Of a stretch of 64,000 nucleotides of DNA, positions 17,299 to 27,018 are shown piece by piece; position 1 is the first letter of the stretch, and each line of letters opens with the position of its first letter. Source of the stretch: an uncultured Muribaculaceae bacterium (GTDB lineage Bacteria; Bacteroidota; Bacteroidia; Bacteroidales; Muribaculaceae); NCBI GenBank assembly GCA_910586595.1, contig CAJUJB010000008.1, forward strand, positions 22,700-86,699, written 5' to 3'. The notes beneath the pieces were generated by a model. The model saw nothing but the letters and a program-made list of their open reading frames with translations, did no database searches and had not been told where the DNA came from. The translations under genes were made by a program, and so were the position numbers.

Positions 17299-18888
17299 TT
17301 AACGGTAACCTTCGTTCTGATCCGAGTAGTCGATGTCGTCGTTCTGATCAAGCTCGGTGAGCGGGAGGGGCCATACTGAGTTGTAGGCTGCGATTGTGCC
17401 TGAACGCTTAGCCCATTCATTGCGGGTCTTGACGAGCTCGAGGAACTTGCCGGTGCGGACAAGGTCGAATTTACGCCAGCGTTCGCCGAAAAGCTCACGC
17501 ACACGCTCTGTGAGTATCTGCTCGCGGAATTCGTCTTTGCTCATGCCGGTCTTCCAGGCCATCTCCTGCGGAAGACTATTCTCCCATGCGCGGCGGCGTA
17601 CACGGTTTACCTGTTCAACGGCCTGAGGAGTCTGACCAATCTCGTTGAGACATTCAGCGTAAAGAAGTATGGCGTTTCCAAGACGGAGGAACGGAATATT
17701 CTTACCGGAATTCCACATATTGTTGAAGCCCATGCCTGAGTGCGAGTCAGTGCGGAAATCTTCATATTTCTTGATATGAGGCTTGAGCTCGTCGAAGTCA
17801 TCACCAAGGTCTTCCCATGAGATATTGTTGTAGGTCGGGGTCACGCCATAGTAGTCGAAATCATAGCGGATAGCTTCTTCCTTGCGGATGTCACCGTCTT
17901 CCCAGATACCTCCGTCGGCAAGATCGCTGTAAGCCCATTTGGTAGGCACAGCATGGTCGTAGCCCGACATGAAGCAGCCGTCACCGAAATATGACTGAAC
18001 TGCACGTGAACCGATCTGGAACTGGATTGCATTATTGTCAGGCCATGCAGGCTGGAACTGCCACTCGAAAATCGACTCGGTGGTATTGCTCATGTTGTAA
18101 TCCCAGAGGTCGTAATATTCAGCCAGGCTATAAGCACCGTCATTTACAACGTGGTCCAGATATTCAGCGGCAAGGCTGAAGTCTCGGAGGCCTGTCTCCT
18201 CGGGAGCTGCCATGCGGGCATAGCCCAGAAGCATCAATGCTGCATAACGCGATGCACGGCCAGGCTCATTGGCGTCGGGAAGATATTTCACAGCATCTTC
18301 GAAGTCTGAGATTATGAACTGCCATACATCGGCAAGCGGCTGACGTGCATAAGTAAGTTCGTTGATGCGGTCAAGATCAAGTATGGGTATACGGCCGAAA
18401 ATCATGGTGAGTTCCATCGTAAGACCGGCACGGATGAAGCATGCCTCACCGTAAAGCTGGGCTACGTATTCGTCCTCGGGCGCCTGATCACGGAGTGCGC
18501 TGATAATTTTGGCAGTTTCGCCTACGTATTTCCAACGTCCGCTCCACTGATCGGAGATATAGTAGAGCTCAGAGGTGAGAAGCGCGTCATAGCGGTCGAG
18601 CGATCCGCGTTTCATGCCGTCTTCCTTGAGTGCCTGGTAGGCACCCGACTGAATCTCGTCAGTTCCTACCATGAGTTCCCATAGGAAACGGTCTTTGAAC
18701 ATTTCACGCCAGCCCTTATAGCAAGTCTGGATATTCGACTCAGCATACTCAGGATCGGAGTACATTGTTTCTTCTGTAAGCGAGGTCTTCGGCTGCTCGT
18801 CAAGGAAGTCGCTGCACGAGCCCAGAGACAGCGCCGCCATGGCAGCCATTGAGCACGCAAGTATATTGGCTTTGATTTTCATTTTCAT
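17299..18888 (-). CDS. susD: SusD/RagB-family outer-membrane glycan-binding lipoprotein (PUL 1)
   Basis: A 529-residue SusD-family protein. The lipobox LSLGSC places the lipidated Cys at residue 25, so the mature protein is tethered to the outer membrane. The family's opening DFLDEQPKTSLTEETMYSDP and the C-terminal LTERVRELFGERWRKFDLVRTGKF are intact. SusD proteins form a lid over their SusC partner and capture oligosaccharides. The gene follows susC by 18 bases and ends just before a GC-rich intercistronic hairpin. The start could be 18888 or the ATG two codons later (MKMKIK); the signal peptide is unaffected. Confidence 0.96.
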   Translation of the reverse strand: MKMKIKANILACSMAAMAALSLGSCSDFLDEQPKTSLTEETMYSDPEYAESNIQTCYKGWREMFKDRFLWELMVGTDEIQSGAYQALKEDGMKRGSLDRYDALLTSELYYISDQWSGRWKYVGETAKIISALRDQAPEDEYVAQLYGEACFIRAGLTMELTMIFGRIPILDLDRINELTYARQPLADVWQFIISDFEDAVKYLPDANEPGRASRYAALMLLGYARMAAPEETGLRDFSLAAEYLDHVVNDGAYSLAEYYDLWDYNMSNTTESIFEWQFQPAWPDNNAIQFQIGSRAVQSYFGDGCFMSGYDHAVPTKWAYSDLADGGIWEDGDIRKEEAIRYDFDYYGVTPTYNNISWEDLGDDFDELKPHIKKYEDFRTDSHSGMGFNNMWNSGKNIPFLRLGNAILLYAECLNEIGQTPQAVEQVNRVRRRAWENSLPQEMAWKTGMSKDEFREQILTERVRELFGERWRKFDLVRTGKFLELVKTRNEWAKRSGTIAAYNSVWPLPLTELDQNDDIDYSDQNEGYR

Positions 18889-18906
18889 GATCGGGGATGT
18901 TAAGGA

Positions 18907-21900
18907 TTAGAAGAGACTGAATGAGAGGCCGATTGTATATGTGCGCTCTGTGGGGAAATAGCCGCCTCCGTCGCCGTACTCCGGATCGAAGCCTTTATAT
19001 TTGGTCACTGTAAACACATTGCTGGCAGTGAAGTAAAGGCGGAGATTGTTGAGTCGGGCCTTGCTTATGAGTTTTCGTGGGAATACATATGCAAGCGAGA
19101 GGGTCGAGAGACGAAGGAAAGATGTGCTCTGGATATAGCGGTCGGTCTCACCGGCGCCGAAAGAGCTGTAGCCGCTGGCATTGCGCATACGGCGGGGGAA
19201 GAACGCCGTGGAATTCTCGGGCGACCAGCTGTCGAGAAGGTCGGGAGATGCATTACTTTCACCAACCGAGCTGATGAGGCTCTCATAATAGTCGCTGATG
19301 CAGTGACCGCCGACAGAATAACTGAACACTGCGTTGAGCGAGATACCCTTGTAGTTGAGGTCGGTTGAGAAGCCACCGTAGAATTTCGGATCTGTGTTAC
19401 CGTAGATTGCACGGTCGTACGAATCCACAACTCCATCAGGAGTGCCTTCGGGGCCCGAGATATCCAGCGGGAAGAGGTCACCGAGACCAACCGTGCGGCC
19501 ATTGAAGTCAAGTCCACCCCAGATGTTGCGGTTCCAGTCGTTGGCGATGCCGCCTGCACGGAGGGTATAAATGTTGCTCAGCGATTCACCGATGAAGATA
19601 TTTCCGGTGCGGCCACCTGAGAGAATTTCATCAACATTTCCATAGAGTTTTGTTACTTTGTTGCGGTCAAGACCGAGGTTGGCTGAGATATTCCAGTTGA
19701 AGTCGTTCAGTGCGATGGGAGTTGCATTTACAGTCACTTCAAAACCACGGTTCTGGAGTTCGCCGATGTTCTCTACGGTATAAGTGTAGCCGGAAGTGTT
19801 GGGCAGCGAGTGCTGCATGAGCAGGTTAGAGTTATTGATGAAGAAGCCATCGACAGTGACATTGAGGCGGCGGTTGAAGAAACCGAGGTCAAGGCCGATA
19901 TTGGTCTGTTTCTGCTTCTCCCAGGTGATGTCGGGCGTACCGCGACGGCCATCTGTGCCATAAGCGGCCACACCATTCGATGCGCTGGGAGTGTAGAGGG
20001 TCACATACATGAAGTCACCAATATCCTGATTACCTACTACGCCGTAACCACCGCGGAGCTTGATCTGATTTACCCAATGTGTTTTGGGGAAGAATGCTTC
20101 ATTGGTAAGATCCCATGCGAGAGAGAACGAGGGGAAGAAACCCCACTTGTGATCCTTGCCGAACTTCGAGGAACCATCCCAGCGGCCTGTAACGGTTACA
20201 AAGTAACGGTAATCGTAAGCATAGTTGGCACGGGCTACATAAGACATCAGCGAGTTGGCGCTGTAGCCGTTGTATACACGGCGTGTTTCAGGATCGGCGG
20301 CAGAGAATAGTCCGTGGTAACCGAGGTCGTTTGACGCGAAACGCTGGCCTTCACCCTTAAGGTCGCTGTAGGTCTTGCGCGATGCAGAAGTACCTGCAAA
20401 GGCCTGGATACGGTGAACGTCGTTGAACGTATTGTCGTAGTTTACTGTGTTATCCCACTGCCACTGGGTCTCACCGAAACGCTGCTGGGTTGCATATGCC
20501 TCTTCGGCTTTAAGACGGATCGACTCCTGAATGCCGGTGGGTATAAACTGGTTCCAGCTCTGCTCACCACGGTTGATTGAGAAGGTTGAGCGGATGTTGA
20601 GGCCCTTGATAGGATTGATGTTGAGGTAATTCGATGAGGTGAGGTGGTAACGCGAGCGATCGGTTACGATGTCGAGAGAGTTGAAGGGGTTGAAGTTGTT
20701 GTTGGTCTCGCCCGACTGTGCACGCCAGAAAAGAGTGAGGTTCTCGGTATTTTTTCTTGTCTCGTCATCCATGAAGGGATTGTAGTCAAGAAGAGGGTTA
20801 CCGTTGTTACGGGCCTGGTTGTAGACCGATCCGTCGGTCATATTGTCGCGCTGATAGGTGTATGAGGTATTGGTGCCGACTTTCAACCATGAAGTGATGT
20901 CAGCCGATGCGTTGATACGGCCCGAATAGCGCTGCTGGTCAGTGCCCTTGAGTATACCCTTGAGGTCGCTCAGACCGAGGCTGAAGTAGAAGCTCGTATT
21001 ATCAGTTGCCTTCGAGAACGATACATTGTGGTTCTGCTGGAAACCTGTACGGGTAAGCTGGTCGAGCCAATCATAGCTCTTGCCGGCGCGATATGTTGCA
21101 AATTCGCGGTCTTCAAACGCGATGTTGCTGTTCATGAGCACGTCATTGATATAAGCTTGACGGTCGGCGTCGGGATTATTGTACATATAACCATTGGCAA
21201 ACGACTGTGTGCGGAGGTCGAAAAGCTGCTGGGCATTCATTGTCTCCGGGCGATGACCCATCTTCGAGAAGCTTACCCAGCCATCGTATGCAACTTCACC
21301 GTTGCCCTGCTTACCTTTCTTTGTGGTTACAACGATTACACCATTTGCACCGCGTGAGCCATAGAGGGCGGTTGCGGAGGCATCTTTCAGAATCTGGATC
21401 GATTCAACGTCGTTTACATTCAGCGAATTGAAGAAACCGAAGTCGTTACCCATAACAAGACCATCGACAACATAAATAGGCGATGAGCCGGAGTTGATGG
21501 TGTTCGTACCGCGGATTTTAATCGAGGAGTCATTTGAAGGAGAAGAAGCCTTGCCGATGTTTACGCCAGCCACGCGACCTGCGAGTGCATCGTTGATATT
21601 GGTCACAGGTTTTTGTGTGAGGACATCGGAGTCGATACGAGAAACAGCACCTGTAAGGTCGCTCTTCTTCATCGACACACCCACGACAACAACCTCATCG
21701 AGGGCAGAAGATTTCTCAGTAAGGACAATTCTCATCTTGCCGCTGGCAGGAACTTTGGCCTCTGCGGTCTCAAAGCCTACATAACTTACGGTAAGGGTTG
21801 CGCCCTGCGCTGCTTTGATGGTAAATTGACCGTCGATGTCGGTAACAACTACCGTCGACGTTCCTTTGACAGCCACAGTAGCTCCAGGGAGTTCTTCGCC

Positions 21901-21999
21901 GGAGGTGTCGACTACTGTACCGGTTACCGGATTCTGCGCAAACATATTCTGAACGCAGAAGACCGTCAACAGCAAAAGACTTATAAGTTTTGCTTTCAT
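18907..21999 (-). CDS. susC: SusC/RagA-family TonB-dependent glycan importer (PUL 1)
   Basis: A TonB-dependent outer-membrane channel of about 1030 residues. The start at MKAKLISLLLLTVF (21999) is chosen because a signal peptide (ending NMFAQ) follows at once and a TAATTTTG promoter box lies about 75 bases upstream; longer in-frame starts up to 22074 would overlap that box. Domains in order: carboxypeptidase-D-like domain (NPVTGTVVDTSGEELPGATV), TonB-box-like stretch LDEVVVVGV, plug (PVTNINDALAGRVAGVNI, ILKDASATALYGSRGANGVI), then the beta-barrel ending TYTIGLSFSLF with a terminal Phe. It imports the oligosaccharides captured by the SusD protein encoded 18 bases downstream. Confidence 0.96.
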   Translation of the reverse strand: MKAKLISLLLLTVFCVQNMFAQNPVTGTVVDTSGEELPGATVAVKGTSTVVVTDIDGQFTIKAAQGATLTVSYVGFETAEAKVPASGKMRIVLTEKSSALDEVVVVGVSMKKSDLTGAVSRIDSDVLTQKPVTNINDALAGRVAGVNIGKASSPSNDSSIKIRGTNTINSGSSPIYVVDGLVMGNDFGFFNSLNVNDVESIQILKDASATALYGSRGANGVIVVTTKKGKQGNGEVAYDGWVSFSKMGHRPETMNAQQLFDLRTQSFANGYMYNNPDADRQAYINDVLMNSNIAFEDREFATYRAGKSYDWLDQLTRTGFQQNHNVSFSKATDNTSFYFSLGLSDLKGILKGTDQQRYSGRINASADITSWLKVGTNTSYTYQRDNMTDGSVYNQARNNGNPLLDYNPFMDDETRKNTENLTLFWRAQSGETNNNFNPFNSLDIVTDRSRYHLTSSNYLNINPIKGLNIRSTFSINRGEQSWNQFIPTGIQESIRLKAEEAYATQQRFGETQWQWDNTVNYDNTFNDVHRIQAFAGTSASRKTYSDLKGEGQRFASNDLGYHGLFSAADPETRRVYNGYSANSLMSYVARANYAYDYRYFVTVTGRWDGSSKFGKDHKWGFFPSFSLAWDLTNEAFFPKTHWVNQIKLRGGYGVVGNQDIGDFMYVTLYTPSASNGVAAYGTDGRRGTPDITWEKQKQTNIGLDLGFFNRRLNVTVDGFFINNSNLLMQHSLPNTSGYTYTVENIGELQNRGFEVTVNATPIALNDFNWNISANLGLDRNKVTKLYGNVDEILSGGRTGNIFIGESLSNIYTLRAGGIANDWNRNIWGGLDFNGRTVGLGDLFPLDISGPEGTPDGVVDSYDRAIYGNTDPKFYGGFSTDLNYKGISLNAVFSYSVGGHCISDYYESLISSVGESNASPDLLDSWSPENSTAFFPRRMRNASGYSSFGAGETDRYIQSTSFLRLSTLSLAYVFPRKLISKARLNNLRLYFTASNVFTVTKYKGFDPEYGDGGGYFPTERTYTIGLSFSLF

Positions 22000-22073
22000 G
22001 TGATAGGATTGGTATTTAGATAATGATGATAGAAGTGTTTTCATGGGGATGTGCTGAAGCTCATTTCCAGTCA

Positions 22074-22081
22074 CAAAATTA
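22074..22081 (-). promoter_or_regulatory. Promoter -7 box for susC of PUL 1
   Basis: The minus strand reads TAATTTTG at 22081-22074, matching the Bacteroidetes TAnnTTTG box, about 75 bases before the chosen susC ATG. The -33 region is T-rich (TTTTTAC) but without a clear TTG. Confidence 0.6.
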
Positions 22082-22139
22082 GGAAAGGAGGGGCGATTTT
22101 TGTAAAAACGCTTGACTCAAAAATTGTAAAATTTGCGTC

Positions 22140-22173
22140 AAAAGCCTGCTTTGGCGCTGCAGAGCAGGCTTTT
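22140..22173 (-). terminator. Intrinsic terminator after the GH95 gene
   Basis: A perfect 11-base inverted repeat, AAAAGCCTGCT (22140-22150) and AGCAGGCTTTT (22163-22173), lies 13 bases past the GH95 stop codon. It separates the GH95 transcript from the susC promoter. Confidence 0.8.
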
Positions 22174-22185
22174 GGCGTATTTGTT

Positions 22186-24516
22186 TCAAATTGTAAGAGT
22201 ATAGCTGTCACCGCGCTTCAGGTTCACCTCTCCGGGCTGGTCCTTAACCCGAAGTGTGCAGTCTGCCGTAGCCCGTACTACACCCGCGGTAAGCTTACCG
22301 TCGGCCCAGTCGAGATCGACCTCCATGCCGCCTTCTGCGCATAGGCCACGCACACTGCCGGTTGACCAGCAAGCCGGCAAAGCGGGCAGAAACTCGAGGT
22401 AGCCTTCATGGCTCTGAAGCAACATCTCGCACATACCGGCGACCGATGCCTCGGTTGCGTCGAAACTGAAAATATCATACTCAGCCATGGCCACGCCAGC
22501 TGGCGAAACGGTCATAAGATTATCGCGGGTGAATACTTTGAAGAGATTCTGGAGCCAGCCGTGGGCACGGTCGGCATTTTTCAGTCGTGCATGGTAACAG
22601 AGCATATTGGCCGTGCTCCACTCGGTGTCTTCCCAGTCGGGAGAGGCTGTCTGTATTGCGAGTCCTTTTTCAGCGGCGGCTGCCAGGTCGGGAGTGCGGT
22701 CGGCTGAGATTTGGCACAGCGGGAAGAGGGAGAGGAGATGAGAAGAATGGCGGTGCGAGGGGTCGCTGCGGCGAAGGTCGCCGAGCCATTCCTGAACCTG
22801 ACCGTCGCTGGCTATTGCAAGAGGAGGAAGTTTCTTAAGATCTGCTTCAAGCTGACGGCGGAATTTTTTATCTACTCCAAGAAGTTTCGATGACTCTATG
22901 CATGCCGAGTAGATGTCATATACGATAGCCCGGTCGATGGTGGGCATCATGGCAAGCGAAAGATGATTGCCCGAAGGTGAGATATAGCCATTTTCAGGAG
23001 AGATGCTCGGGCCGGTGACGAGATATCCCGAACGCGGATCTGCAGCCATATAATCGACAAAGAATTCCGCAGTGGATTTAAGCAGTGGATAGGCTGTATC
23101 GCGCAAGAAATCCTTATCGCGTGTATATAGGTAGTGACTCCAGAGATGAGTGGCCACCCATGCGCCGCCACTTACATTCATGCCCCACGAAACGCCCCAG
23201 CCGGGTGCGGTATATCCCCAGGCATTGCACACTGTATGCGCAACCCAGCCGCGGCAACCATACATTTTTTCTGCGGTGTCCTTACCATTTTCGGCAAGAA
23301 AAGCTATGTAGTCAAACAGAGGTTTGTTACACTCGGCAAGATTAGCACGGTTAGCCGACCAATAATTCTGAGGGATGTTGATGTCGAGATGATAATCGCA
23401 TGTCCATGGCATGTTACAAGCGCCATTATCATTCCATATACCTTGAAGATTAGCACAGAGGGGGGTGTCGGTTGGGCGCGATGAAGCTATGAGCATATAG
23501 CGTCCATACTGGAAGAAGAGGGCGTCGAAGCCAGGATCGGGATTACCCTCACGGAGCAGACGCAGACGTGTGTCAGTTGGCAAGGAGGCATTTTTTGATT
23601 GCCCGAGGTCAATATCCATTCGTCCGAACAACGAAGTATAGTCGGCGAGATGGGATTCCTTCAATGCTCGCCAGCCTTTGGCTGCCGCCTTATCGATGGT
23701 GCTGCTGCACTTGGTCACATAATCGGAGGTATTATAGTCAGTGCGGATATCTACAAGCACTAAAAGCTCATCAGCTCCCGCGACGCTTACACACTCATTG
23801 GTCGCACTTACTTTTCCTCCTGTAGGGATCAGGCGAAAGTCGCCACAGAAATTCACGCCACCGGGGCCGTGAAGAGGAAAATCAACTTTACCGCCTATAG
23901 TAAGGCCCTTGGAATCGGCTTTTACCTTGGCGTCACGGAGAAGGTCGAGACCCATGCTTACGGTGATATTTCCGGGGCGCGAGGCCGTCATTCTTATAGC
24001 GAGTACATCGTCGGGATAATCGGTGATATATTCCCGGCAATACTCTACTCCACCGCACGTATATGTAACCTTGGCTGTGGCAGTGGAGAGGTCAAGTTCA
24101 CGTCGGTAATCTGCCGTCTGCCCCCCCGGATGAGTAAAAGTGAACTTGAGGTCACCAAGAGGCAAATGAGTTCCGAATGTTGTCATTCGACCAGTAAGAT
24201 ATTCCTGGCCGAGTTTGTCTCCAGTCTCAGGATCATCAGCAAAAAAGGCCTCGCGCATACTCGCGAGCGCATCTTTACCACATAAATCATTACTGGTGGA
24301 GTCGGGGCCACCCGACCACATGCTTATTTCATTCAAGGCTATAGTCTCAGTGTTGATGCCACCGTAGACCATTGCACCAAGGCGCCCATTGCCAAGCGGC
24401 ATCGCCTCCATCCATTTTGAGGCTGGCTGTGCATACCACATCATAGTTTCCCCGGCATTCGAAGTGAAAATGCCTGCTGTCACCGTGGCTGCTGCAAGTA
24501 GATGCTTAAATTTCAT
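22186..24516 (-). CDS. GH95 alpha-L-fucosidase/alpha-L-galactosidase-family protein
   Basis: A 776-residue GH95 enzyme with a signal peptide ending near TSNAGETM. Family blocks are WMEAMPLGNGRLGAMVYGG, IALNEISMWSGGPDS, LQGIWND, LDINIPQNYWSA (the Asn pair used in catalysis) and HRHSSHLLSLFP. The usual QIDGNFGG block is altered: the aligned stretch reads SFDATEASVAGM, keeping the Asp (about residue 686) but losing the glycines. GH95 members are inverting enzymes that remove alpha-1,2-L-fucose, and some act on alpha-L-galactose; which applies here is open. It has its own TAATTTTG promoter and a terminator before susC, so it is a separate transcript at the head of the PUL. Confidence 0.88.
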   Translation of the reverse strand: MKFKHLLAAATVTAGIFTSNAGETMMWYAQPASKWMEAMPLGNGRLGAMVYGGINTETIALNEISMWSGGPDSTSNDLCGKDALASMREAFFADDPETGDKLGQEYLTGRMTTFGTHLPLGDLKFTFTHPGGQTADYRRELDLSTATAKVTYTCGGVEYCREYITDYPDDVLAIRMTASRPGNITVSMGLDLLRDAKVKADSKGLTIGGKVDFPLHGPGGVNFCGDFRLIPTGGKVSATNECVSVAGADELLVLVDIRTDYNTSDYVTKCSSTIDKAAAKGWRALKESHLADYTSLFGRMDIDLGQSKNASLPTDTRLRLLREGNPDPGFDALFFQYGRYMLIASSRPTDTPLCANLQGIWNDNGACNMPWTCDYHLDINIPQNYWSANRANLAECNKPLFDYIAFLAENGKDTAEKMYGCRGWVAHTVCNAWGYTAPGWGVSWGMNVSGGAWVATHLWSHYLYTRDKDFLRDTAYPLLKSTAEFFVDYMAADPRSGYLVTGPSISPENGYISPSGNHLSLAMMPTIDRAIVYDIYSACIESSKLLGVDKKFRRQLEADLKKLPPLAIASDGQVQEWLGDLRRSDPSHRHSSHLLSLFPLCQISADRTPDLAAAAEKGLAIQTASPDWEDTEWSTANMLCYHARLKNADRAHGWLQNLFKVFTRDNLMTVSPAGVAMAEYDIFSFDATEASVAGMCEMLLQSHEGYLEFLPALPACWSTGSVRGLCAEGGMEVDLDWADGKLTAGVVRATADCTLRVKDQPGEVNLKRGDSYTLTI

Positions 24517-24545
24517 GGTTTGGTTTATTAATTAGGTATCTGCCG

Positions 24546-24574
24546 CAAAATTAATACCTTGAAAAGCCCTCAAA
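24546..24574 (-). promoter_or_regulatory. Promoter of the GH95 gene
   Basis: TAATTTTG at 24553-24546 on the minus strand, with GTTTTG upstream ending at 24571 (17-19 base spacing). It lies about 30 bases before the GH95 ATG and is the same -7 box as at susC, consistent with shared regulation by the HTCS. Confidence 0.62.
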
Positions 24575-24657
24575 ACATACTTATTACGCCAATTTTTCAA
24601 CCAATGAAGCATATTTTTTATTATTTGGCGCATTTATTTCATCGCCTTCCCGGTTAT

Positions 24658-24700
24658 AAAAAATGTGGCCCGGAAGTCGGTTGTCCAACTCCAGGGCCAC
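24658..24700 (-). terminator. Intrinsic terminator after ahpF
   Basis: On the minus strand, GTGGCCC and GGGCCAC arms (24694-24700 and 24665-24671) are followed by a run of six Ts (24663-24658). It closes the ahpC-ahpF operon and insulates it from PUL 1. Confidence 0.85.
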
Positions 24701-24731
24701 ACTGAAATAATATTTCTGAGGAGGTGATATA

Positions 24732-26315
24732 CTACGAGGGTATCTCGCCTCTCATACGGTCGTCAACCACCGACAGGGCCGCTTTGGCTCCCTCGCCCAT
24801 GGCAATGATAATCTGCTTATAGGGCACATCGGTCACATCTCCTGCTGCGTATACACCAGGAATGTCTGTACGGCCAAAGGTATCGGCTATAATCTCGCCG
24901 CGTTTGTTGACCGGAACTTCCGTGGAGAACGGAGCACTGTTAGGCGTAAGACCAATCTGCACAAATACGCCGTCAACCGCATAGTCGGAGACAGAATCGG
25001 TCTTGCGGTCTTTCACTTTAAGACCTGTGACCTTCTTTCCATCGCCTACAACCTCTGTCACGGCAGAAGATAGATGGACATCGACATTGGGGAAGGTTGA
25101 CAGGCGCTCACAAAGCACTTCATCGGCCTTAAGCTCGTCGAGGAACTCAAATACGTCGACGTGCGTGCATATACCTGCCAGGTCGATGGCAGCTTCGATA
25201 CCGGAGTTGCCACCGCCAATCACTGCCACACGCTTACCGGCGTAGAAGGGGCCATCGCAGTGTGTACAGAAGGCAACTCCGCGGCCGATATAACTATCTT
25301 CGCCGTCAACGCCGAGGCGGCGCCAGGAGGCTCCTGTAGCAATGACGAGAGCCGGAGCTTCGAAAGTCTCTCCACTGTCAGCGACAATGCGCTTCGGGAA
25401 ATCGCGGAGCTCGGCTTTAACGAGACGGCGGTTGTCGAAGATGGCAATCTCATATTTCTCAAGATGCTTGCGCAGATCGGAAGCCAAGGTTGGCCCGGTG
25501 GTAAGAGGCACCGATACAAGGTTCTCAATATCCATTGTATCTTTAACCTGACCGCCGATACGCCCGGCCACAACGGCCGTACGCAGACCTTTACGTGCAA
25601 GATAAATGGCAGCTGCAGCCCCGGAAGGGCCACCACCGGCCACAATCACATCAAATTTCTTAGGAGCTGTGTCGATGGCTGTCTTCTCTGATTCAGAGCC
25701 AAACGCCTCTTCCAACTTGCCTACAAGCTCGCCCAGGTCGGCACGTCCGACGCTGATAAGACGGCCATCGGCATACACCGCAGGCACAGACTGAACACTG
25801 TAGTCTGCCACCATCTCAGGAGCTACCCCTCCATCTACCATAGTGTTGGAATATGCAGGGTTGAGCAAGGCTACAATATTAAGCGCCTGCACAACGTCCG
25901 GGCAGTTGGTACATGTAAGTGATACAAACGTGAGTATGTCTGCCGGGCCTTTCAACGCCTCGATACGACGGCGGAGGGCCTCATCGGGTAGATTCTTGCC
26001 TTGGCCGGCAGCATTGAGCACAGCGAGTATCAGCGATGTAAACTCGTGTCCTGTTGGTATACCGCAGAACGATACTCCGGTCGGAGCACCGTCGCGCCAC
26101 AACGCGAGCACGGCAGCTTTTTCAATCGTTGGTGAAGTATCCTCCTTCACATCAATTGCCGGTGATGCGGAGGCAAAATCACGGGCAAACTCAAGCATTC
26201 CTGCTGTATCTTCACGATCAGCGGCACCGTTGACCACGAGGGTAAGCGGTGTCGCCAGATTCGAGAAGATGCCTTGAAGCTGAGCAATTATTTCTTTGTC
26301 AAGCATGGGCATCAA
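24732..26315 (-). CDS. ahpF: Alkyl hydroperoxide reductase subunit F
   Basis: A 527-residue flavoprotein of the usual AhpF length. The N-terminal thioredoxin-like double domain carries the redox pair in LTCTNCPDVV (about 134). The FAD site is VAGGGPSGAAAAIYLARKG, followed by a NAD site (VIGGGNSGIEAAIDLAG) and the second redox pair in FCTHCDGPF (about 350; many homologues have CPHC). GVYAAGDVTD closes the FAD domain. It passes electrons from NADH through its N-terminal disulfide to AhpC to detoxify peroxides in the cytoplasm. It starts 13 bases after ahpC and shares its transcript. The start could also be the ATG four codons in (MLDKEI). Confidence 0.97.
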   Translation of the reverse strand: MMPMLDKEIIAQLQGIFSNLATPLTLVVNGAADREDTAGMLEFARDFASASPAIDVKEDTSPTIEKAAVLALWRDGAPTGVSFCGIPTGHEFTSLILAVLNAAGQGKNLPDEALRRRIEALKGPADILTFVSLTCTNCPDVVQALNIVALLNPAYSNTMVDGGVAPEMVADYSVQSVPAVYADGRLISVGRADLGELVGKLEEAFGSESEKTAIDTAPKKFDVIVAGGGPSGAAAAIYLARKGLRTAVVAGRIGGQVKDTMDIENLVSVPLTTGPTLASDLRKHLEKYEIAIFDNRRLVKAELRDFPKRIVADSGETFEAPALVIATGASWRRLGVDGEDSYIGRGVAFCTHCDGPFYAGKRVAVIGGGNSGIEAAIDLAGICTHVDVFEFLDELKADEVLCERLSTFPNVDVHLSSAVTEVVGDGKKVTGLKVKDRKTDSVSDYAVDGVFVQIGLTPNSAPFSTEVPVNKRGEIIADTFGRTDIPGVYAAGDVTDVPYKQIIIAMGEGAKAALSVVDDRMRGEIPS

Positions 26316-26328
26316 TAGAATTTAAATG

Positions 26329-26898
26329 TTAGATTTTACCTACGAGGTCGATGCTGGGTTTAAGTGTTGCGGCTCCTTCTTTCCACTTGGCGGGGCAAAC
26401 CTCACCGGGGTGAGCAGCCACAAACTGGGCAGCCTCTACCTTACGTAAGAGTTCGTCGGCATTACGGCCGATGCTGTTGTCCTGAATCTCTACGAGTTTG
26501 ATCAGGCCTTCAGGGTCGGATACGAAAGTTCCACGGTAAGCCATACCTTCGTTCTCATCCATCACACCGAAGGCGCGTGCCAGAAGGCCGGTAGGATCGG
26601 CGAGCATAGGATAGGTGATCTTGCGGATACTCTCCGATGCATCATGCCATGCTTTGTGAACGAAATGAGAGTCGGTGCTTACAGAGTATACTTCCACACC
26701 CAGCGATTTAAGCTTCTCGTATTTCTCAGCCAGGTCAACAAGTTCGGTCGGGCAAACGAAGGTGAAGTCTGCGGGATAGAAGAAGAACACGGCCCACTTG
26801 CCGAGCACGTCCTTATCAGTCACAGTTTCGAATTTGCCGTTATGATATGCCTGTACTTTGAATTCGGGGATTCGGGTGTTGATAATTGTTTCCATCAA
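26329..26898 (-). CDS. ahpC: Alkyl hydroperoxide reductase subunit C (2-Cys peroxiredoxin)
   Basis: A 189-residue typical 2-Cys peroxiredoxin. The peroxidatic Cys49 sits in DFTFVCPTE and the resolving Cys168 in GEVCPAKW. RKITYPMLADPTG and YRGTFVSDPEG are family blocks. It reduces hydrogen peroxide and alkyl hydroperoxides in the cytoplasm and is recycled by AhpF, encoded next. The start may be 26898 or the adjacent ATG at 26895 (MMETI). The 120-base leader region upstream holds a short inverted repeat (GAGGC at 26960, GCCTC at 26974), but I could not identify an OxyR site or a clean TAnnTTTG box. Confidence 0.97.
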   Translation of the reverse strand: MMETIINTRIPEFKVQAYHNGKFETVTDKDVLGKWAVFFFYPADFTFVCPTELVDLAEKYEKLKSLGVEVYSVSTDSHFVHKAWHDASESIRKITYPMLADPTGLLARAFGVMDENEGMAYRGTFVSDPEGLIKLVEIQDNSIGRNADELLRKVEAAQFVAAHPGEVCPAKWKEGAATLKPSIDLVGKI

Positions 26899-27018
26899 TA
26901 ATAGTTTCCTTTCTTTTGTGAATCTGTGGTTGGGTGAATTATGTTAGTTACGGAGAACTGAGGCTGCCACAGCGCCTCGGCTCTCTGCCATCTAAAACAA
27001 ACTACCACACCACAGGGT

